From Bog-473 sp963745175 (GTDB taxonomy: Bacteria > Actinomycetota > Acidimicrobiia > Acidimicrobiales > RAAP-2): 64,000 nucleotides of DNA. Below the pieces are notes generated by a model. The model was given only the letters and a program-made list of their open reading frames with translations, made no database searches and was not told the origin of the DNA. Shown here one piece after another: positions 24,986 to 34,016 of the stretch (within the stretch, counting starts at the first letter, position 1; each line of letters begins with the position of its first letter). The stretch spans positions 310,001-374,000 of the forward strand of contig CAVUWK010000004.1 of NCBI GenBank assembly GCA_963745175.1. Reading direction: 5' to 3'. Both the position numbers and the translations under genes were made by a program.

Positions 24986-25901
24986 CGTAGAGGAGACCTC
25001 CTGTATTGCCGGTGTTCCCGCTGCCGGAGTTGCCCGAATTGCCAGAGTAGCTGGGCACGGTCCCGTTCTGATTGGCATGCAGGGTCGCCGGGAGCTGGCC
25101 GATGGACGAGGGGTGCGCGGTCTGGAAGGCGCGCGTGGTGCGCAGCCACACCGCGTAGGCCGTGGGGGAGACCGAGCGCACGTTGAAGAACATGATGGAG
25201 TGGTAGAGCCCGCACAACTGCGTGCACTGGCCCCGGTAGACGCCGTCGTGCAGCACGTCGAGGTCGAAGCTGGTCCAGTAGCCCGGGCTGGCGTAGCGGC
25301 TGAAGTTGAACTCGGGGACGTAGAAGCCGTGGAGCACGTCGTAGGAGCGGAGGTAGACCCGCGTCGTCTGCCCCGTCGGCACGACCATGGTGGGGGCGTC
25401 GGTCGTCTGGCCGATGACCTTGACCCCATTGGGGTACTCGAACTCCCAGCCCCACTGGAAGGCGTAGACGTGGATCTGGGTGGCCGGGTGTGGCTCCACC
25501 GCGGTGACCTTGTTCTCCACGACCACCGTGGCCCAGAAGAGCCCGAGCACGATGAGGATAGGCAGGACGGTGTAGGTGATCTCGGTCAGCGTGTGGTACT
25601 GGGTCTGCACCGGCATGTCGTCGGAGCGGCGGCGGTAACGGAAGATCGCCCACGTGATGAGCAGGAGGGTGAAGCCGCCCACGACGATCCCGGCGATGAA
25701 GAAGCCCTGCCAGAGGTGGAAGGTCGATCGGCCCTGGGAGGTGGCGCCCTTGAAGGCGCCGAAGGTCGGGAGTTGGCAGCCCGTGAGGAGGACGGCGCCC
25801 AGGCCGACCACCACGACGGCAAGCCGGCGGCGGGGACTCTTGGCGCTGCGAGCTGGGGTTTTCGGTGTGTCGGGAGAGGGGCTGGTCAGCGACGAGTCCA
25901 C
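24978..25901 (-). CDS. ctaC: cytochrome c oxidase subunit II (lipoprotein)
   Basis: 307 residues. A lipoprotein signal peptide ends at the lipobox L-L-T-G-C (Cys near residue 42). Two membrane helices follow (about 68-88 and 112-130), then the cupredoxin domain with V-L-H-G-F-Y-V-P-E-F and the CuA site C-T-Q-L-C-G-L-Y-H-S-I-M. It accepts electrons from QcrC. The C-terminus ends in a low-complexity tail built from G-N-S and G-N-T repeats. The GTG start at 25901 lies a few nt after a possible -10 GATAGT (25911-25916, minus strand), so it may be near-leaderless. First gene of ctaC-ctaD-ctaF. Confidence 0.95.
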   Translation of the reverse strand: MDSSLTSPSPDTPKTPARSAKSPRRRLAVVVVGLGAVLLTGCQLPTFGAFKGATSQGRSTFHLWQGFFIAGIVVGGFTLLLITWAIFRYRRRSDDMPVQTQYHTLTEITYTVLPILIVLGLFWATVVVENKVTAVEPHPATQIHVYAFQWGWEFEYPNGVKVIGQTTDAPTMVVPTGQTTRVYLRSYDVLHGFYVPEFNFSRYASPGYWTSFDLDVLHDGVYRGQCTQLCGLYHSIMFFNVRSVSPTAYAVWLRTTRAFQTAHPSSIGQLPATLHANQNGTVPSYSGNSGNSGSGNTGNTGGLLYGD

Positions 25902-25970
25902 CGCGCCGACACTATCGAACCCCGCAAAAAAATTGGAAATCGCACAGGGCGTTTCTCGGAGCCGTCCGGG

Positions 25971-27281
25971 TCAGTGCGGGTGGGGGTGCGGGGTCGCCAC
26001 CGACTCGTTGGCGGCCCAGGTGAACACGCCCCGCGCCATGGTCGAGGTGGCCCGGGCGGCCCGGGCGGCAAAGACCTGCTGGCGCGCCCGCTGGACGCCC
26101 TCGTCCCCCGGCGCGGCCAACCAGGCTTGCTCGGCCAGGTGGCCGGCGAGGCGCAGGGCCCCCTCGGCCGCCTCGGACGCGGACTCGGGCGCCCCGGTGG
26201 CGTCGGCCAGGAGCTGGAGGGCGCGGTCGGCCAGGACTCCGGGCCCGCCCGCCAACGCCGCCAGCTCGTTGGCCAGGGCGCGCTCGGGGGCGGGCTTCAG
26301 CGTGGCCGGGTTGCCGTCCCACCAGCCGCCGTACTGGCGCCAGACCGTGTGGACGATGAACTCGGGCTCGTCGTACACGGGCTGGAGGTAGGGCCGGGCC
26401 TCGAGTGCGGCCGGGACACGTACGGCGTGGATGGCGTCGTCGAGTCGCCCGCCGCCGTTCATGACGGCCAGGGTCTGGTCGACCAGGGAGTCGAGGAGGT
26501 CCGCCGTGTCGATGAGGGCCCGGTGGACCCGGTCGGCCCCGATGACAGGGAAGCCGTGCCCCGGGAGCAGGAATTCGGCCTCGAGCTCGAGCATGCGGCG
26601 CAGCGCCGTCGCCCACTCCCGCGGGTAGCGCTGCACCTTCTGCGGGTTGCCGGCGTTGGGTGAGGCCCAGATGAAGAGGTCACCACAACACAGGACCCGG
26701 GTGTCGGCCTGCCAGGTGACGGTGTGGTCGTCGGTCTCGCCCTTCTCGTGGCGGAGGGCGAAGTCGAGGCCGCCGACCGAGAGCTCCAGCGTGTCGCGGT
26801 AGGTGCGGTCGGGATAGCGGTACTCGGTCGGCCAGTTGAGGTCGGTGAAGCCGAACTGCCGGCGGTTGATGATGGTGTTGTAGCCGGCGGTGAGGATGTA
26901 ACGGTCGAAGCGCGCCGGCAGCGCGTGGTGCGCGACGACCTCGGGGGCGGCCCAGCCCTCGGCTGCGGCCTCCGCCTCCCAGACCGGCACACCGAAGACG
27001 TGGTCGATGTGCCCGTGGGAGTAGACGGCGGTGTGGAGGCGGGCCGGGCTCCAGGTGCGGATGTCGTCGTGGACCACCTGGGCCAGCGGGGCGCTGCCGG
27101 TGTCGACGAGAACGAGGCCGTCCTCGGTGGCGAAGGACGAGACGTTGGCGAACGAGGGGCAGAAGCCGACCCCGTCGGTGATCTCGACGAAGCCGCCGAT
27201 GTGGTCGACCGGGTGGAAGCTGGACGTCGTGACCTCGCCGTTCCACAGGCGATCGGCGACGGCGAGGACGTCAGCTGGCAT
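25971..27281 (-). CDS. MBL-fold hydrolase with alkylsulfatase-type dimerisation domain
   Basis: 436 residues. The metallo-beta-lactamase domain (about 35-280) has the zinc motif S-H-G-H-I-D-H followed by G-E-T-D-D-H and G-H-G-F-P. The region after 280 resembles the dimerisation domain of alkyl sulfatases (R-P-Y-L-Q-P-V-Y-D-E-P-E-F-I-V, W-R-Q-Y-G-G-W-W-D-G-N-P). The C-terminus ends P-H-P-H-P-H, possibly metal-binding. There is no signal peptide, so it is cytosolic. The substrate could be an alkyl sulfate or a related ester. It is upstream of ctaC on the same strand but separated by about 70 bp. Confidence 0.85.
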   Translation of the reverse strand: MPADVLAVADRLWNGEVTTSSFHPVDHIGGFVEITDGVGFCPSFANVSSFATEDGLVLVDTGSAPLAQVVHDDIRTWSPARLHTAVYSHGHIDHVFGVPVWEAEAAAEGWAAPEVVAHHALPARFDRYILTAGYNTIINRRQFGFTDLNWPTEYRYPDRTYRDTLELSVGGLDFALRHEKGETDDHTVTWQADTRVLCCGDLFIWASPNAGNPQKVQRYPREWATALRRMLELEAEFLLPGHGFPVIGADRVHRALIDTADLLDSLVDQTLAVMNGGGRLDDAIHAVRVPAALEARPYLQPVYDEPEFIVHTVWRQYGGWWDGNPATLKPAPERALANELAALAGGPGVLADRALQLLADATGAPESASEAAEGALRLAGHLAEQAWLAAPGDEGVQRARQQVFAARAARATSTMARGVFTWAANESVATPHPHPH

Positions 27282-27326
27282 GGACCCCCCTGGGCGTCTG
27301 TGTTGCGGCCGAACGCGACCGCCGGC

Positions 27327-27563
27327 TCAGGCGCCCGGTGCCTTCTCCTCGGCCGGCTTCTCCTGGGTCGAGGGTGCCGGCGTGTCCGCCGCCTCCGAGG
27401 TCGTGCCAGCGGCCTTGCCCTCGTTTATGCCCTTCTCGAATTGGTTCTTGGCCGACCCGAGGTTCCGGGCCAGCTTCGGGATGGCGGCGCCGCCGAAAAG
27501 CAGCACCACGAGGACGATGGCCACGATCAGTAGGTCGGGGCCGAAAATGTCAGCGAGCATCAT
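27327..27563 (-). CDS. tatA: twin-arginine translocase subunit TatA
   Basis: 78 residues starting M-M-L-A-D-I-F-G-P-D. One N-terminal membrane helix (L-L-I-V-A-I-V-L-V-V-L-L-F-G) is followed by the F-G-G-A-A-I-P-K-L-A-R-N-L-G hinge and amphipathic helix, then an acidic, Ala/Pro-rich tail. The ATG at 27563 is preferred because GAAGGAG lies about 4 nt upstream. TatA forms the pore of the Tat pathway. No tatB or tatC is nearby; a separate tatA locus is common in actinobacteria. Confidence 0.9.
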   Translation of the reverse strand: MMLADIFGPDLLIVAIVLVVLLFGGAAIPKLARNLGSAKNQFEKGINEGKAAGTTSEAADTPAPSTQEKPAEEKAPGA

Positions 27564-27668
27564 GTTCTCCTTCACCTGGGTCCATCGGGCGGTGAACTGG
27601 GTTCCAGGTTAGACCCATTCCCGACCCGGAGTTCCCGCACACCGGGGCGTTGCCCGAAGTATTCGGCG

Positions 27669-28073
27669 TCACCCGGCCAACAGGATGCCCATCACCAGCG
27701 CAGCCACGCTGGCCAGGCCCCCGACCGAGCCCCACAGGGCCAGCTGGCCCCTGGTCCTGGCCCGCTGGTGCAGGGCCACGCCCACACCGGCCAGGATCAC
27801 GACGGCGATCTTGGCCATGAGCACCGCTTTCCACGCTGCGTCCTGGGACGAGTAGTGGACCGCCGTGACGTTCCAGATGCCCGTGACGACCAGGACCAGG
27901 TAGGCGGGCCAGGCCAGGCGGGCGAAGGCCCGGGCCAGGGTCTTGGGGGCGTCGGGACCCAGCCCGCGGGCCGGACCGACGAGGCCGGTCATCACGATCT
28001 GTCCCCCGACCCAGACCGTCGCCGCCAGCACATGGAGGGTCAGGCGGACGGTGTCGAGGGCCGGCGCCAGCAC
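27669..28073 (-). CDS. small four-helix membrane protein (CopD-like)
   Basis: 134 residues with about four membrane helices: L-T-L-H-V-L-A-A-T-V-W-V-G-G-Q, A-Y-L-V-L-V-V-T-G-I-W-N-V, A-V-V-I-L-A-G-V-G-V-A-L-H-Q, and a last one ending V-M-G-I-L-L-A-G. The H-x-x-A-x-x-x-W-V-G-G pattern and T-G-x-x-N resemble CopD-domain proteins, some of which take up copper. The GTG at 28073 is chosen because it follows the crotonase stop by 4 nt. Copper use would suit the nearby oxidase genes, but this is inference. Confidence 0.6.
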   Translation of the reverse strand: MLAPALDTVRLTLHVLAATVWVGGQIVMTGLVGPARGLGPDAPKTLARAFARLAWPAYLVLVVTGIWNVTAVHYSSQDAAWKAVLMAKIAVVILAGVGVALHQRARTRGQLALWGSVGGLASVAALVMGILLAG

Positions 28074-28077
28074 TGCG

Positions 28078-28851
28078 CTACTTGCCCTGCCAGTTCGGGG
28101 GTCGCTTCTCTGCGAAGGCAATGGGCCCCTCCATGGCGTCGGCCGAGGTGAAGACGACGCCGACGGCCTCCCGGTTGATCGACCAGCCCTCGGCCTCGGA
28201 GACCTCGGCGGCCTGCTTCATGACGCTCTTGGAGTAGCGCACGGCCAGCGGCGCGTTGGCGGCGATGCGCTCGGCCAGCGCGGTGGCCTCGGTCAGGAGG
28301 TCAGCGCCGGGCACGACCTTGTTGACGAGGCCGAGCTGGTAGGCCCGCGCCGCATCGATGGCGTCGCCGGTCATGGCGAGCTCGAGCGCCACGGCCATGG
28401 GGAGCCGCTTGGGCATGCGGATCAGGCCGCCGGCGCCGGCGATCAGGCCGCGCTTGGCCTCGGGGATGCCGAAGGTGGCGTGCTCGGCGGCTACCACGAG
28501 GTCGCACGAGAGCATGATCTCGAAGCCGCCGGCCAGCGCGGACCCGTTGACCGCGGCGATCACCGGCTTGGGGAAGTCGCGCTGGGTGAGCCCGGCGAAG
28601 CCGCCGCTCGCCCCCATGATGTCGCCGCCCTCGCCGCTGCTGAAGGCCTTGAGGTCCATCCCCGCGCTGAAGGCCTTCTCACCGCTTCCGGTGATCACGA
28701 CCACCCAGCACTCGTCGTCCTCGCCCAGCTCGTCCATGAAGCCGGCCATCGCGGTGCTCACGGCGCCGTTGATGGCGTTGCGCGCCTCGGGCCGGTTGAT
28801 CGTGAGGATGTCAACGTGTCCCCGGCGTTCCCGCAGCACTTCGTCTGCCAT
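28078..28851 (-). CDS. enoyl-CoA hydratase/isomerase (crotonase family)
   Basis: 257 residues. The CoA-binding A-F-S-A-G-M-D-L-K-A-F segment (near residue 60) and the oxyanion-hole region V-N-G-S-A-L-A-G-G-F-E (near 103) are clear. The catalytic Glu position is in F-G-I-P-E-A-K-R-G-L-I, and a second Glu is not evident, so it could be an isomerase or hydrolase rather than a hydratase. It probably serves beta-oxidation-type degradation. It is followed within 4 nt by the CopD-like gene, so co-transcription is likely although the roles differ. Confidence 0.88.
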   Translation of the reverse strand: MADEVLRERRGHVDILTINRPEARNAINGAVSTAMAGFMDELGEDDECWVVVITGSGEKAFSAGMDLKAFSSGEGGDIMGASGGFAGLTQRDFPKPVIAAVNGSALAGGFEIMLSCDLVVAAEHATFGIPEAKRGLIAGAGGLIRMPKRLPMAVALELAMTGDAIDAARAYQLGLVNKVVPGADLLTEATALAERIAANAPLAVRYSKSVMKQAAEVSEAEGWSINREAVGVVFTSADAMEGPIAFAEKRPPNWQGK

Positions 28852-28944
28852 GGTGCTCCCTTCGCTGGTGGCCCCGCCGCCGACCGGCGCCCGGGCGCCG
28901 CCGAGGCTACCGAACGCGGCGTGCCCGCTCTGCGGGCGACGCGG

Positions 28945-29757
28945 TCAGGCCGGCGGAGATGGCGCCGGGCCCGCGCCGCCGGAGCCGGGGCCGGGATCGC
29001 CCGGTCCCACACCGGGACCGGGCTCCGGCGCTGGCGCGGCGTCGTGCACGATGCGCGCCACGAGCGCGGCCGAATCGATCCGGGCCCGCTTGACGTAGGC
29101 CGCAGTGAAGGCGAACAGTCCGCCGATGACGGTGGCGGTGATGAACGGGGAGACGGCGAGGAAGGTCCCCGTGGGCAGGAGGTCGGCCAGGGTGAGCCGG
29201 GCCGAGGCCTCCACCACGAGCCCGATGCCCCAGACGACCGAGAGCAGGCGGAAGGTGTGGCGCCCGATCGGCAGCTCGTGCAACTCGTCGAAGGCGGAGA
29301 CCTTGACGGGGTCGTTGCCGGCGGACAGGTACCGGCTGACATAGAAGAGAGCCGGGCGGTCGTGCGTGTAGAGCGTGACGATGCAGGCGACGCCGAAGAG
29401 CAGGGTGAAGAAGCCGTCGCGGACCTTGAGCATGTACGCGTTGCCGCCGAGCAGTGTGGAGGTGATGACACCGAGTGCGAAGCCCACGAGGACGGCGGCG
29501 CCGACGACGTCGACCCTGCGCTGGCGGATGAACTGCAGGACGATCCAGCCCACGGAGAAGCAGCCGGCGATGATCAGCGCCTGGGTGTCGGTGTGCACGT
29601 GCCCGCGGACGATGAAATAGATCCCGATCGGCAGCGCGGCGCCGAAGATCAGGCTGGGCAGGTGCTCGCGGATGGACGGGATCCCGGGCTGCCAGGAGGC
29701 ATCCGGCGGGGCCAGGTCCGGCGGCCCTTCGGTGCCTTCCGGTGCCTCCGGCTCCAT
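28945..29757 (-). CDS. six-helix membrane protein, VC0807-like
   Basis: 270 residues. A Pro/Glu-rich N-terminus precedes about six helices between residues 30 and 220 (L-P-S-L-I-F-G-A-A-L-P-I-G-I-Y-F, A-L-I-I-A-G-C-F-S-V-G-W, V-V-G-A-A-V-L-V-G-F-A-L-G, and others), with charged loops such as R-Q-R-R-V-D. It ends in a Pro/Gly-rich tail of about 35 residues. The pattern resembles VC0807/septation-protein-A-like membrane proteins of unknown function. It is divergent from the next hypothetical gene. Confidence 0.65.
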   Translation of the reverse strand: MEPEAPEGTEGPPDLAPPDASWQPGIPSIREHLPSLIFGAALPIGIYFIVRGHVHTDTQALIIAGCFSVGWIVLQFIRQRRVDVVGAAVLVGFALGVITSTLLGGNAYMLKVRDGFFTLLFGVACIVTLYTHDRPALFYVSRYLSAGNDPVKVSAFDELHELPIGRHTFRLLSVVWGIGLVVEASARLTLADLLPTGTFLAVSPFITATVIGGLFAFTAAYVKRARIDSAALVARIVHDAAPAPEPGPGVGPGDPGPGSGGAGPAPSPPA

Positions 29758-29810
29758 GGCCCAAAGGGTACTGCCGGGAAACCTGGATTCTTCCGCGTAG
29801 CATTGGTTCT

Positions 29811-30412
29811 GTGACCTTCGTGGCCCACGTGCTCGAATTCCTGCTCGTCGCCGTTCTGGTCGTCCTGCTGGTCGTCACGGCCGCCTTCCTTCTGGGACGC
29901 CGCTATGTGCGGCGGCACTGGCGGTTGCTGCACGGGCACGTCGTCGTGCGGGGCGTCCTGGCCACGCTGGCGCTGCTGGCCGCGGGCCGCGAGCGCTACG
30001 CCGGAAAGGCCACGCCCGAGGATCTGAGCCGGGGCGCGGCCTCCCGGGTGCGCCGGCGCATGTGGGTTGCGGTCGAGGACGCCGAGATCGCCGTGGCCCA
30101 CGCCGAATCCCACGACGCGCCGGTGGCCGAGCTGCCGGCGGTGACTCGCTCGTTGCGCACCGTGGCCGGCGAGCTGGACGGCCTGCTCCGCCTGGAGCGG
30201 CGGCTCCCGCAGGGCGCGGGCCGGGCCCAAGCGGTGCGCCGCCAGGTGGCCGAGGTCATCGGAGCGGCCCGCGACGTGCAGGCCGCCGCCGTGCAGGCCG
30301 GGAGCGACGCCACCGAGCCTCAGGTGCGCTCCCTGGTGCGCCACGCCGCGACGAGGTCGACATCGTCTCGGCGGCGCTCTCCCGCATGCGCTCGGTGGCC
30401 CAGCCCCACTGA
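29811..30412 (+). pseudogene. membrane-anchored hypothetical protein, one frameshift
   Basis: GTG at 29811 starts a protein with one N-terminal helix (V-L-E-F-L-L-V-A-V-L-V-V-L-L-V-V-T-A-A-F-L-L-G) followed by about 170 mostly helical, Arg/Ala/Glu-rich residues that could form a coiled coil. Near 30350 the frame must shift by -1 (one base missing) to give D-E-V-D-I-V-S-A-A-L-S-R-M and the stop at 30410-30412. Without the shift the frame runs into the next gene. No family is recognised. Confidence 0.6.
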
Positions 30413-30464
30413 GCGCGCCGACGCGGCGGCGCCGGCGCGCCGCTGCGCCTGCCAAGCTGAACGG

Positions 30465-32030
30465 ATGCCGGCCCCCACCCCGCCCCGCAGGCCGGCGCCG
30501 GCGCGGACGCGGGCACGCTCCCGCTCCCGGGCCGCCGCCGGGCCGGCGAGCCTGCTCGGTGACGGCTTCGCCGTGGGGGTGGCGACGTCGGGCTACCAGG
30601 TGGAGGGCGGCTTCAACGGGGACGGCGAGCCGCACAACAACTGGGCCGCGTGGGAGGGCGCCGGCCGGGCCGCCCGCTCCGGCCTGGCCTGCGACTTCTG
30701 GCGACATCCCGAAGAGGCGCTGGACCGTGCCGCCGCCATCGGCTGCAACGCGTTCCGGCTCTCGGTCGAGTGGGCGCGGCTCGAGCCCCAGCCCGGCGTC
30801 TTCGACGCCGCCGCGCTGGAGCGCTACGGCGAGATCCTCTCGCTCTGCACGGCGCGTGGCATGGAGCCGATCGTCACGCTGCACCACTTCACCCATCCGT
30901 GGTGGCTCGGCGAGGAGTTCTGGCTCAGGCCCGGCTCGCCCGACGTCTTCGCCCGCCACGTCGCCCGGGTGGTGCCGGCGCTGGCGCCGCACTGCCGGCG
31001 TTGGGTGACGATCAACGAGCCCAACATCGTGACGCTCATGGGCTGGATCGAGGGGGCCTGCCCGCCGGGACGGCGGATGGCCGTCTCGGACGCCTTCTGC
31101 GCGCTGGACAACCTCCTCACCGCGCACGTGCTGGCGGCCGATGCCGTCACGGCCGTCCAACCCGAGGCCGAGGTGACGGTGAACACGAGCTCGTCGTCGG
31201 TCTACGAGCACGACCGCATGCTCCTCGACCTGGTCCAGCTGCGCGACGCCGACGTGGATCCGGGCGACGTGGACCGCTACATCGACGAGCGCCGGGTGGT
31301 GCACGACGCCGCCTTCCCACCCCGGCACGCCGGTGAGGCGGCGATCCGCCGGTTCTTCGCCGCGGTCTCCCCCTACGGCGCGGTGGACGAGCCGGGACGC
31401 GGCGGCGCCTGGGCCCGCGTGCCGCGGGCGACGCAGCGGCGTGCCCCACGTCGCGTGGTGGCGGCGGTGCAGGCGTCGGCCCGACCGCGCAGCCTCGACG
31501 CCGTCGGCTTCGACTGGTACGACCCGGTGGCCAGCCATGCCCTGCGCGTCCCGGGGCGGCGGACTCCGGCGGGCAGGCGGGACTGGTCCGTCAGCCGCAC
31601 GTACTGGGACGTCGAATCGCATCCGGCGGGGCTGCGCAACTGGTGCGCGACCGAGTCCGCGCTGCGGCCCGGGCTCCCGTTGTGGGTCGTCGAGAACGGC
31701 ATGGCGACGCGGGTGCAGGACGGGCGGGCCTTCCCCCGCGCCGACGGCATGGACCGCCCGCGCTACGTGCGGGAGCACCTGGGCGCCGTGGCCGACGCCG
31801 TGGCCTCCGGCGTCCCCGTGCGCGCCTACTTCCACTGGTCACTGATGGACAACTACGAGTGGGGCACCTACGAGCCGCGCTACGGCCTGTTCGGGGTGGA
31901 CCGCCGGGACCCCTGCGCCGTGCGCTTCCTGGACACCGACGCCCAGGGCGACGACGCGGCGGGGGAGTTCGCCCGCGTCGTCGCCGGCCTGCGTGCCGGG
32001 GACCGCACGGTGCTGGGCGGACCCGCCTGA
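30465..32030 (+). CDS. glycoside hydrolase family 1 beta-glucosidase-like enzyme
   Basis: 521 residues. A basic Pro/Arg/Ala N-terminal extension of about 25 residues precedes the GH1 barrel, which opens with V-A-T-S-G-Y-Q-V-E-G-G. The acid/base Glu is in T-I-N-E-P-N and the nucleophile Glu in W-V-V-E-N-G-M. The W-S-L-M-D-N-Y-E-W-G-T segment near the C-terminus forms the aglycone site. The enzyme is cytosolic as no signal peptide is seen. The substrate may be a beta-glucoside or beta-galactoside. The ATG at 30465 gives the first plausible start; an in-frame reading from 29811 is an artefact of the upstream frameshift. Confidence 0.88.
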   Translation: MPAPTPPRRPAPARTRARSRSRAAAGPASLLGDGFAVGVATSGYQVEGGFNGDGEPHNNWAAWEGAGRAARSGLACDFWRHPEEALDRAAAIGCNAFRLSVEWARLEPQPGVFDAAALERYGEILSLCTARGMEPIVTLHHFTHPWWLGEEFWLRPGSPDVFARHVARVVPALAPHCRRWVTINEPNIVTLMGWIEGACPPGRRMAVSDAFCALDNLLTAHVLAADAVTAVQPEAEVTVNTSSSSVYEHDRMLLDLVQLRDADVDPGDVDRYIDERRVVHDAAFPPRHAGEAAIRRFFAAVSPYGAVDEPGRGGAWARVPRATQRRAPRRVVAAVQASARPRSLDAVGFDWYDPVASHALRVPGRRTPAGRRDWSVSRTYWDVESHPAGLRNWCATESALRPGLPLWVVENGMATRVQDGRAFPRADGMDRPRYVREHLGAVADAVASGVPVRAYFHWSLMDNYEWGTYEPRYGLFGVDRRDPCAVRFLDTDAQGDDAAGEFARVVAGLRAGDRTVLGGPA

Positions 32031-32043
32031 GCCCCATCCGGAG

Positions 32044-32694
32044 TCAGCCCGCCTGGTCGCTCCCGGGCGCCGCGGGCTCGGACGGACCCTCGATCTCCTC
32101 CTTCACCCTGCGCCGGTGGCGCACGAAGAGCACCACGATCACCACGAAGATGACGCCGAGCACCACGTCCGACGCGATGCCCGTCGCCTTCTCCACCCGC
32201 TGCCCCACGAAGTAACCGAGCAGGACGTAGAGGACACCCCAGCACAGGCCTCCGGCTGCATTGGCGCCCAGGAAGGTGCGGTAATGCATGGAGGACATGC
32301 CGGCCAGGCCGGGAACCACGGCGCGCAGGAAGGCGGAGAAACGGGCCACGAAGACCGCGACGGGTCCGCGGCGCTTCAGCTGATTGAGTGCGGCATCGAG
32401 TCCTTTCTGGCGTTTGCGCAGCGGGCCCAGCTGCAGCAATTGGCGGCCCCAGCGCTCGCCCACCGCGTAGCCCACGGAGTCCCCGGCGATGGCGCACACG
32501 ACCACGACGGCGAGCATGGCGGGCAGGTCCACGCCGCCCTTGGAGGCGAGGACGCCGCCGAGGATGGCGGCCGTCTCGCCAGGGAACACGAAGCCGAGCA
32601 GCACGGCCGCCTCGGCGAAGACGAGCAGCCCGACCAGCGTGTAGGCCTGCCAGCCGTGCAGCGAGAGGAGCGGCTGGAGCAGGCGGTCGATCAC
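32044..32694 (-). CDS. DedA family membrane protein
   Basis: 216 residues. It contains the DedA signatures F-P-G-E-T-A-A-I-L-G-G near residue 37, R-F-S-A-F-L-R-A-V-V-P-G-L-A-G near 117, and a G-G-L-C-W-G segment near 147. About five hydrophobic stretches are present, and the C-terminus is charged. Some DedA proteins flip undecaprenyl phosphate or phosphatidylethanolamine; others give drug or pH tolerance. It converges with the GH1 gene, with only 13 nt between them. Confidence 0.9.
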   Translation of the reverse strand: MIDRLLQPLLSLHGWQAYTLVGLLVFAEAAVLLGFVFPGETAAILGGVLASKGGVDLPAMLAVVVVCAIAGDSVGYAVGERWGRQLLQLGPLRKRQKGLDAALNQLKRRGPVAVFVARFSAFLRAVVPGLAGMSSMHYRTFLGANAAGGLCWGVLYVLLGYFVGQRVEKATGIASDVVLGVIFVVIVVLFVRHRRRVKEEIEGPSEPAAPGSDQAG

Positions 32695-32752
32695 GCGGCG
32701 CCGTCCGGCGGCCCGGCGTCGGACACCCTGCGAGCCCGCGGCACGGCGCGCG

Positions 32753-33868
32753 TCAGTTGACGGCGCGCAGCGTGTACTCGCGCGGGGTGAGCTGGCGCCA
32801 GCGGTCGTCCACCTGGGTCATGAACTCCTTGCCCTGGACGAGATGGGTGAGGATGTCGGCCTGGCCCTGCGGGCGGGCCAGCATCCAGCTGTGCCCGCCC
32901 GGGACCCAGATCACCGGCGAGCGCGCGATGGAGGCGAACTCGAGCGCGGTGCGCCCCGGCGTGATGCGGTCGAAGCAGCCCCACTCGTTGAGGATGGGCA
33001 TCTGCTGGGCGGCCAGGTGGCGCACCTGGCTGCGCTGGTCCACGCCCATGAGCATGCTGCCGACGGGCAGCGTCTGGGACATGGTGCGGATGTTCTGGCG
33101 CATGTCGGGCAGGACGGCACGCACGGTGGAGTACATGCGACCGATGAAGAGGTCGGGCAGGTCGAAGAGGACGGCGGCGATCATGTCGACCATGGGCGCG
33201 ACGTCGGGGAGGAGTGGCGAGAGGACGGCCGGGAGGACACCGTGGCGGTCCTTCCAGGCCGGTGTGCTCACACCGTCGCGATAGATCAGACCGAGGGTCC
33301 GGCGAGGGTGGTCGTGGGCGAACTGCACCGCCACCGCGCCGCCCATGGAATGGCCGAGCAGGACGACTGGCCCGGCATCGACCTTGTGCACGATGGCCAT
33401 GACCTGGTTGGCCAGACTCTCCATGGAGACGTCCTGCCACTCGAGCGGGTCGCTCCCGCCGAATCCGGGCAGGCTGGGGTTGATGACCCGCCAGCCCAGC
33501 TGCTCGGCGAGCCGCGCGCTCTCACGCCAGTACATGCCCCCGCCGGCGAAGTAGCCGTGGATGTTCACCGCCCAGATGGGCGGCGTGCCGGGGCCGTCGG
33601 GCCCGTAGGCGTCGACGTTGTCGGAGACGGCGAAGCGGAGGCGCCGCCCATCCACCAGCATCGAGCTGGGGACCATCCGGATGGTCGGGCTCTTGCGAAT
33701 TTTCCGCTCGTACTGGTCCCGCACGACCCCGAGACCATGGGGGGCGCGGCCGGCGTCGACGAGCTCGACGGGAGAGGGGCCGTCGGACGGGGCGACGATG
33801 GCGCCGGAGATCTGCAGGGAGTCATCGGGCGGCGGCGTCGCCCTGGACCTGAAAAACCGAACCGCCAT
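32753..33868 (-). CDS. alpha/beta hydrolase
   Basis: 371 residues. The N-terminal 90 residues are extra to the core fold. The oxyanion-hole region is N-I-H-G-Y-F-A-G-G. The nucleophile elbow is G-H-S-M-G-G (Ser near residue 189), an acid follows in the C-terminal half, and the His lies in V-P-G-G-H-S-W-M-L-A-R-P. The fold resembles haloperoxidase/epoxide-hydrolase-like esterases; the substrate is unknown. ATG at 33868 has GGAGGACGT just upstream, a strong ribosome-binding site that decides the start. It lies upstream of DedA and may be co-transcribed. Confidence 0.85.
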   Translation of the reverse strand: MAVRFFRSRATPPPDDSLQISGAIVAPSDGPSPVELVDAGRAPHGLGVVRDQYERKIRKSPTIRMVPSSMLVDGRRLRFAVSDNVDAYGPDGPGTPPIWAVNIHGYFAGGGMYWRESARLAEQLGWRVINPSLPGFGGSDPLEWQDVSMESLANQVMAIVHKVDAGPVVLLGHSMGGAVAVQFAHDHPRRTLGLIYRDGVSTPAWKDRHGVLPAVLSPLLPDVAPMVDMIAAVLFDLPDLFIGRMYSTVRAVLPDMRQNIRTMSQTLPVGSMLMGVDQRSQVRHLAAQQMPILNEWGCFDRITPGRTALEFASIARSPVIWVPGGHSWMLARPQGQADILTHLVQGKEFMTQVDDRWRQLTPREYTLRAVN

Positions 33869-34016
33869 ACGTCCTCCACTCCCGCGCCGCACCCGGCGCG
33901 TTGTTCCACCGCTACCCGCAATTCGCGGGTCCCTGCCCGCCCACGGTATCGGACCGCGGCCCGAGCCAAGCACAGGCGCGCGTGCACGGGGGCGTTCGGG
34001 CTGCGACGATGGGTGC

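Noticed and set aside
23189..25429. A longer CtaD with 148 extra N-terminal residues
   Set aside because: The extension is the out-of-frame reading of ctaC. The GTG at 24985 gives the family N-terminus and sits in the usual short overlap.
29742..32030. One 762-codon open frame that would fuse a membrane-anchored protein to the GH1 enzyme
   Set aside because: The first protein continues sensibly in another frame to a stop at 30412 after a one-base shift near 30350, and GH1 has its own ATG at 30465. The fusion is a by-product of the indel.
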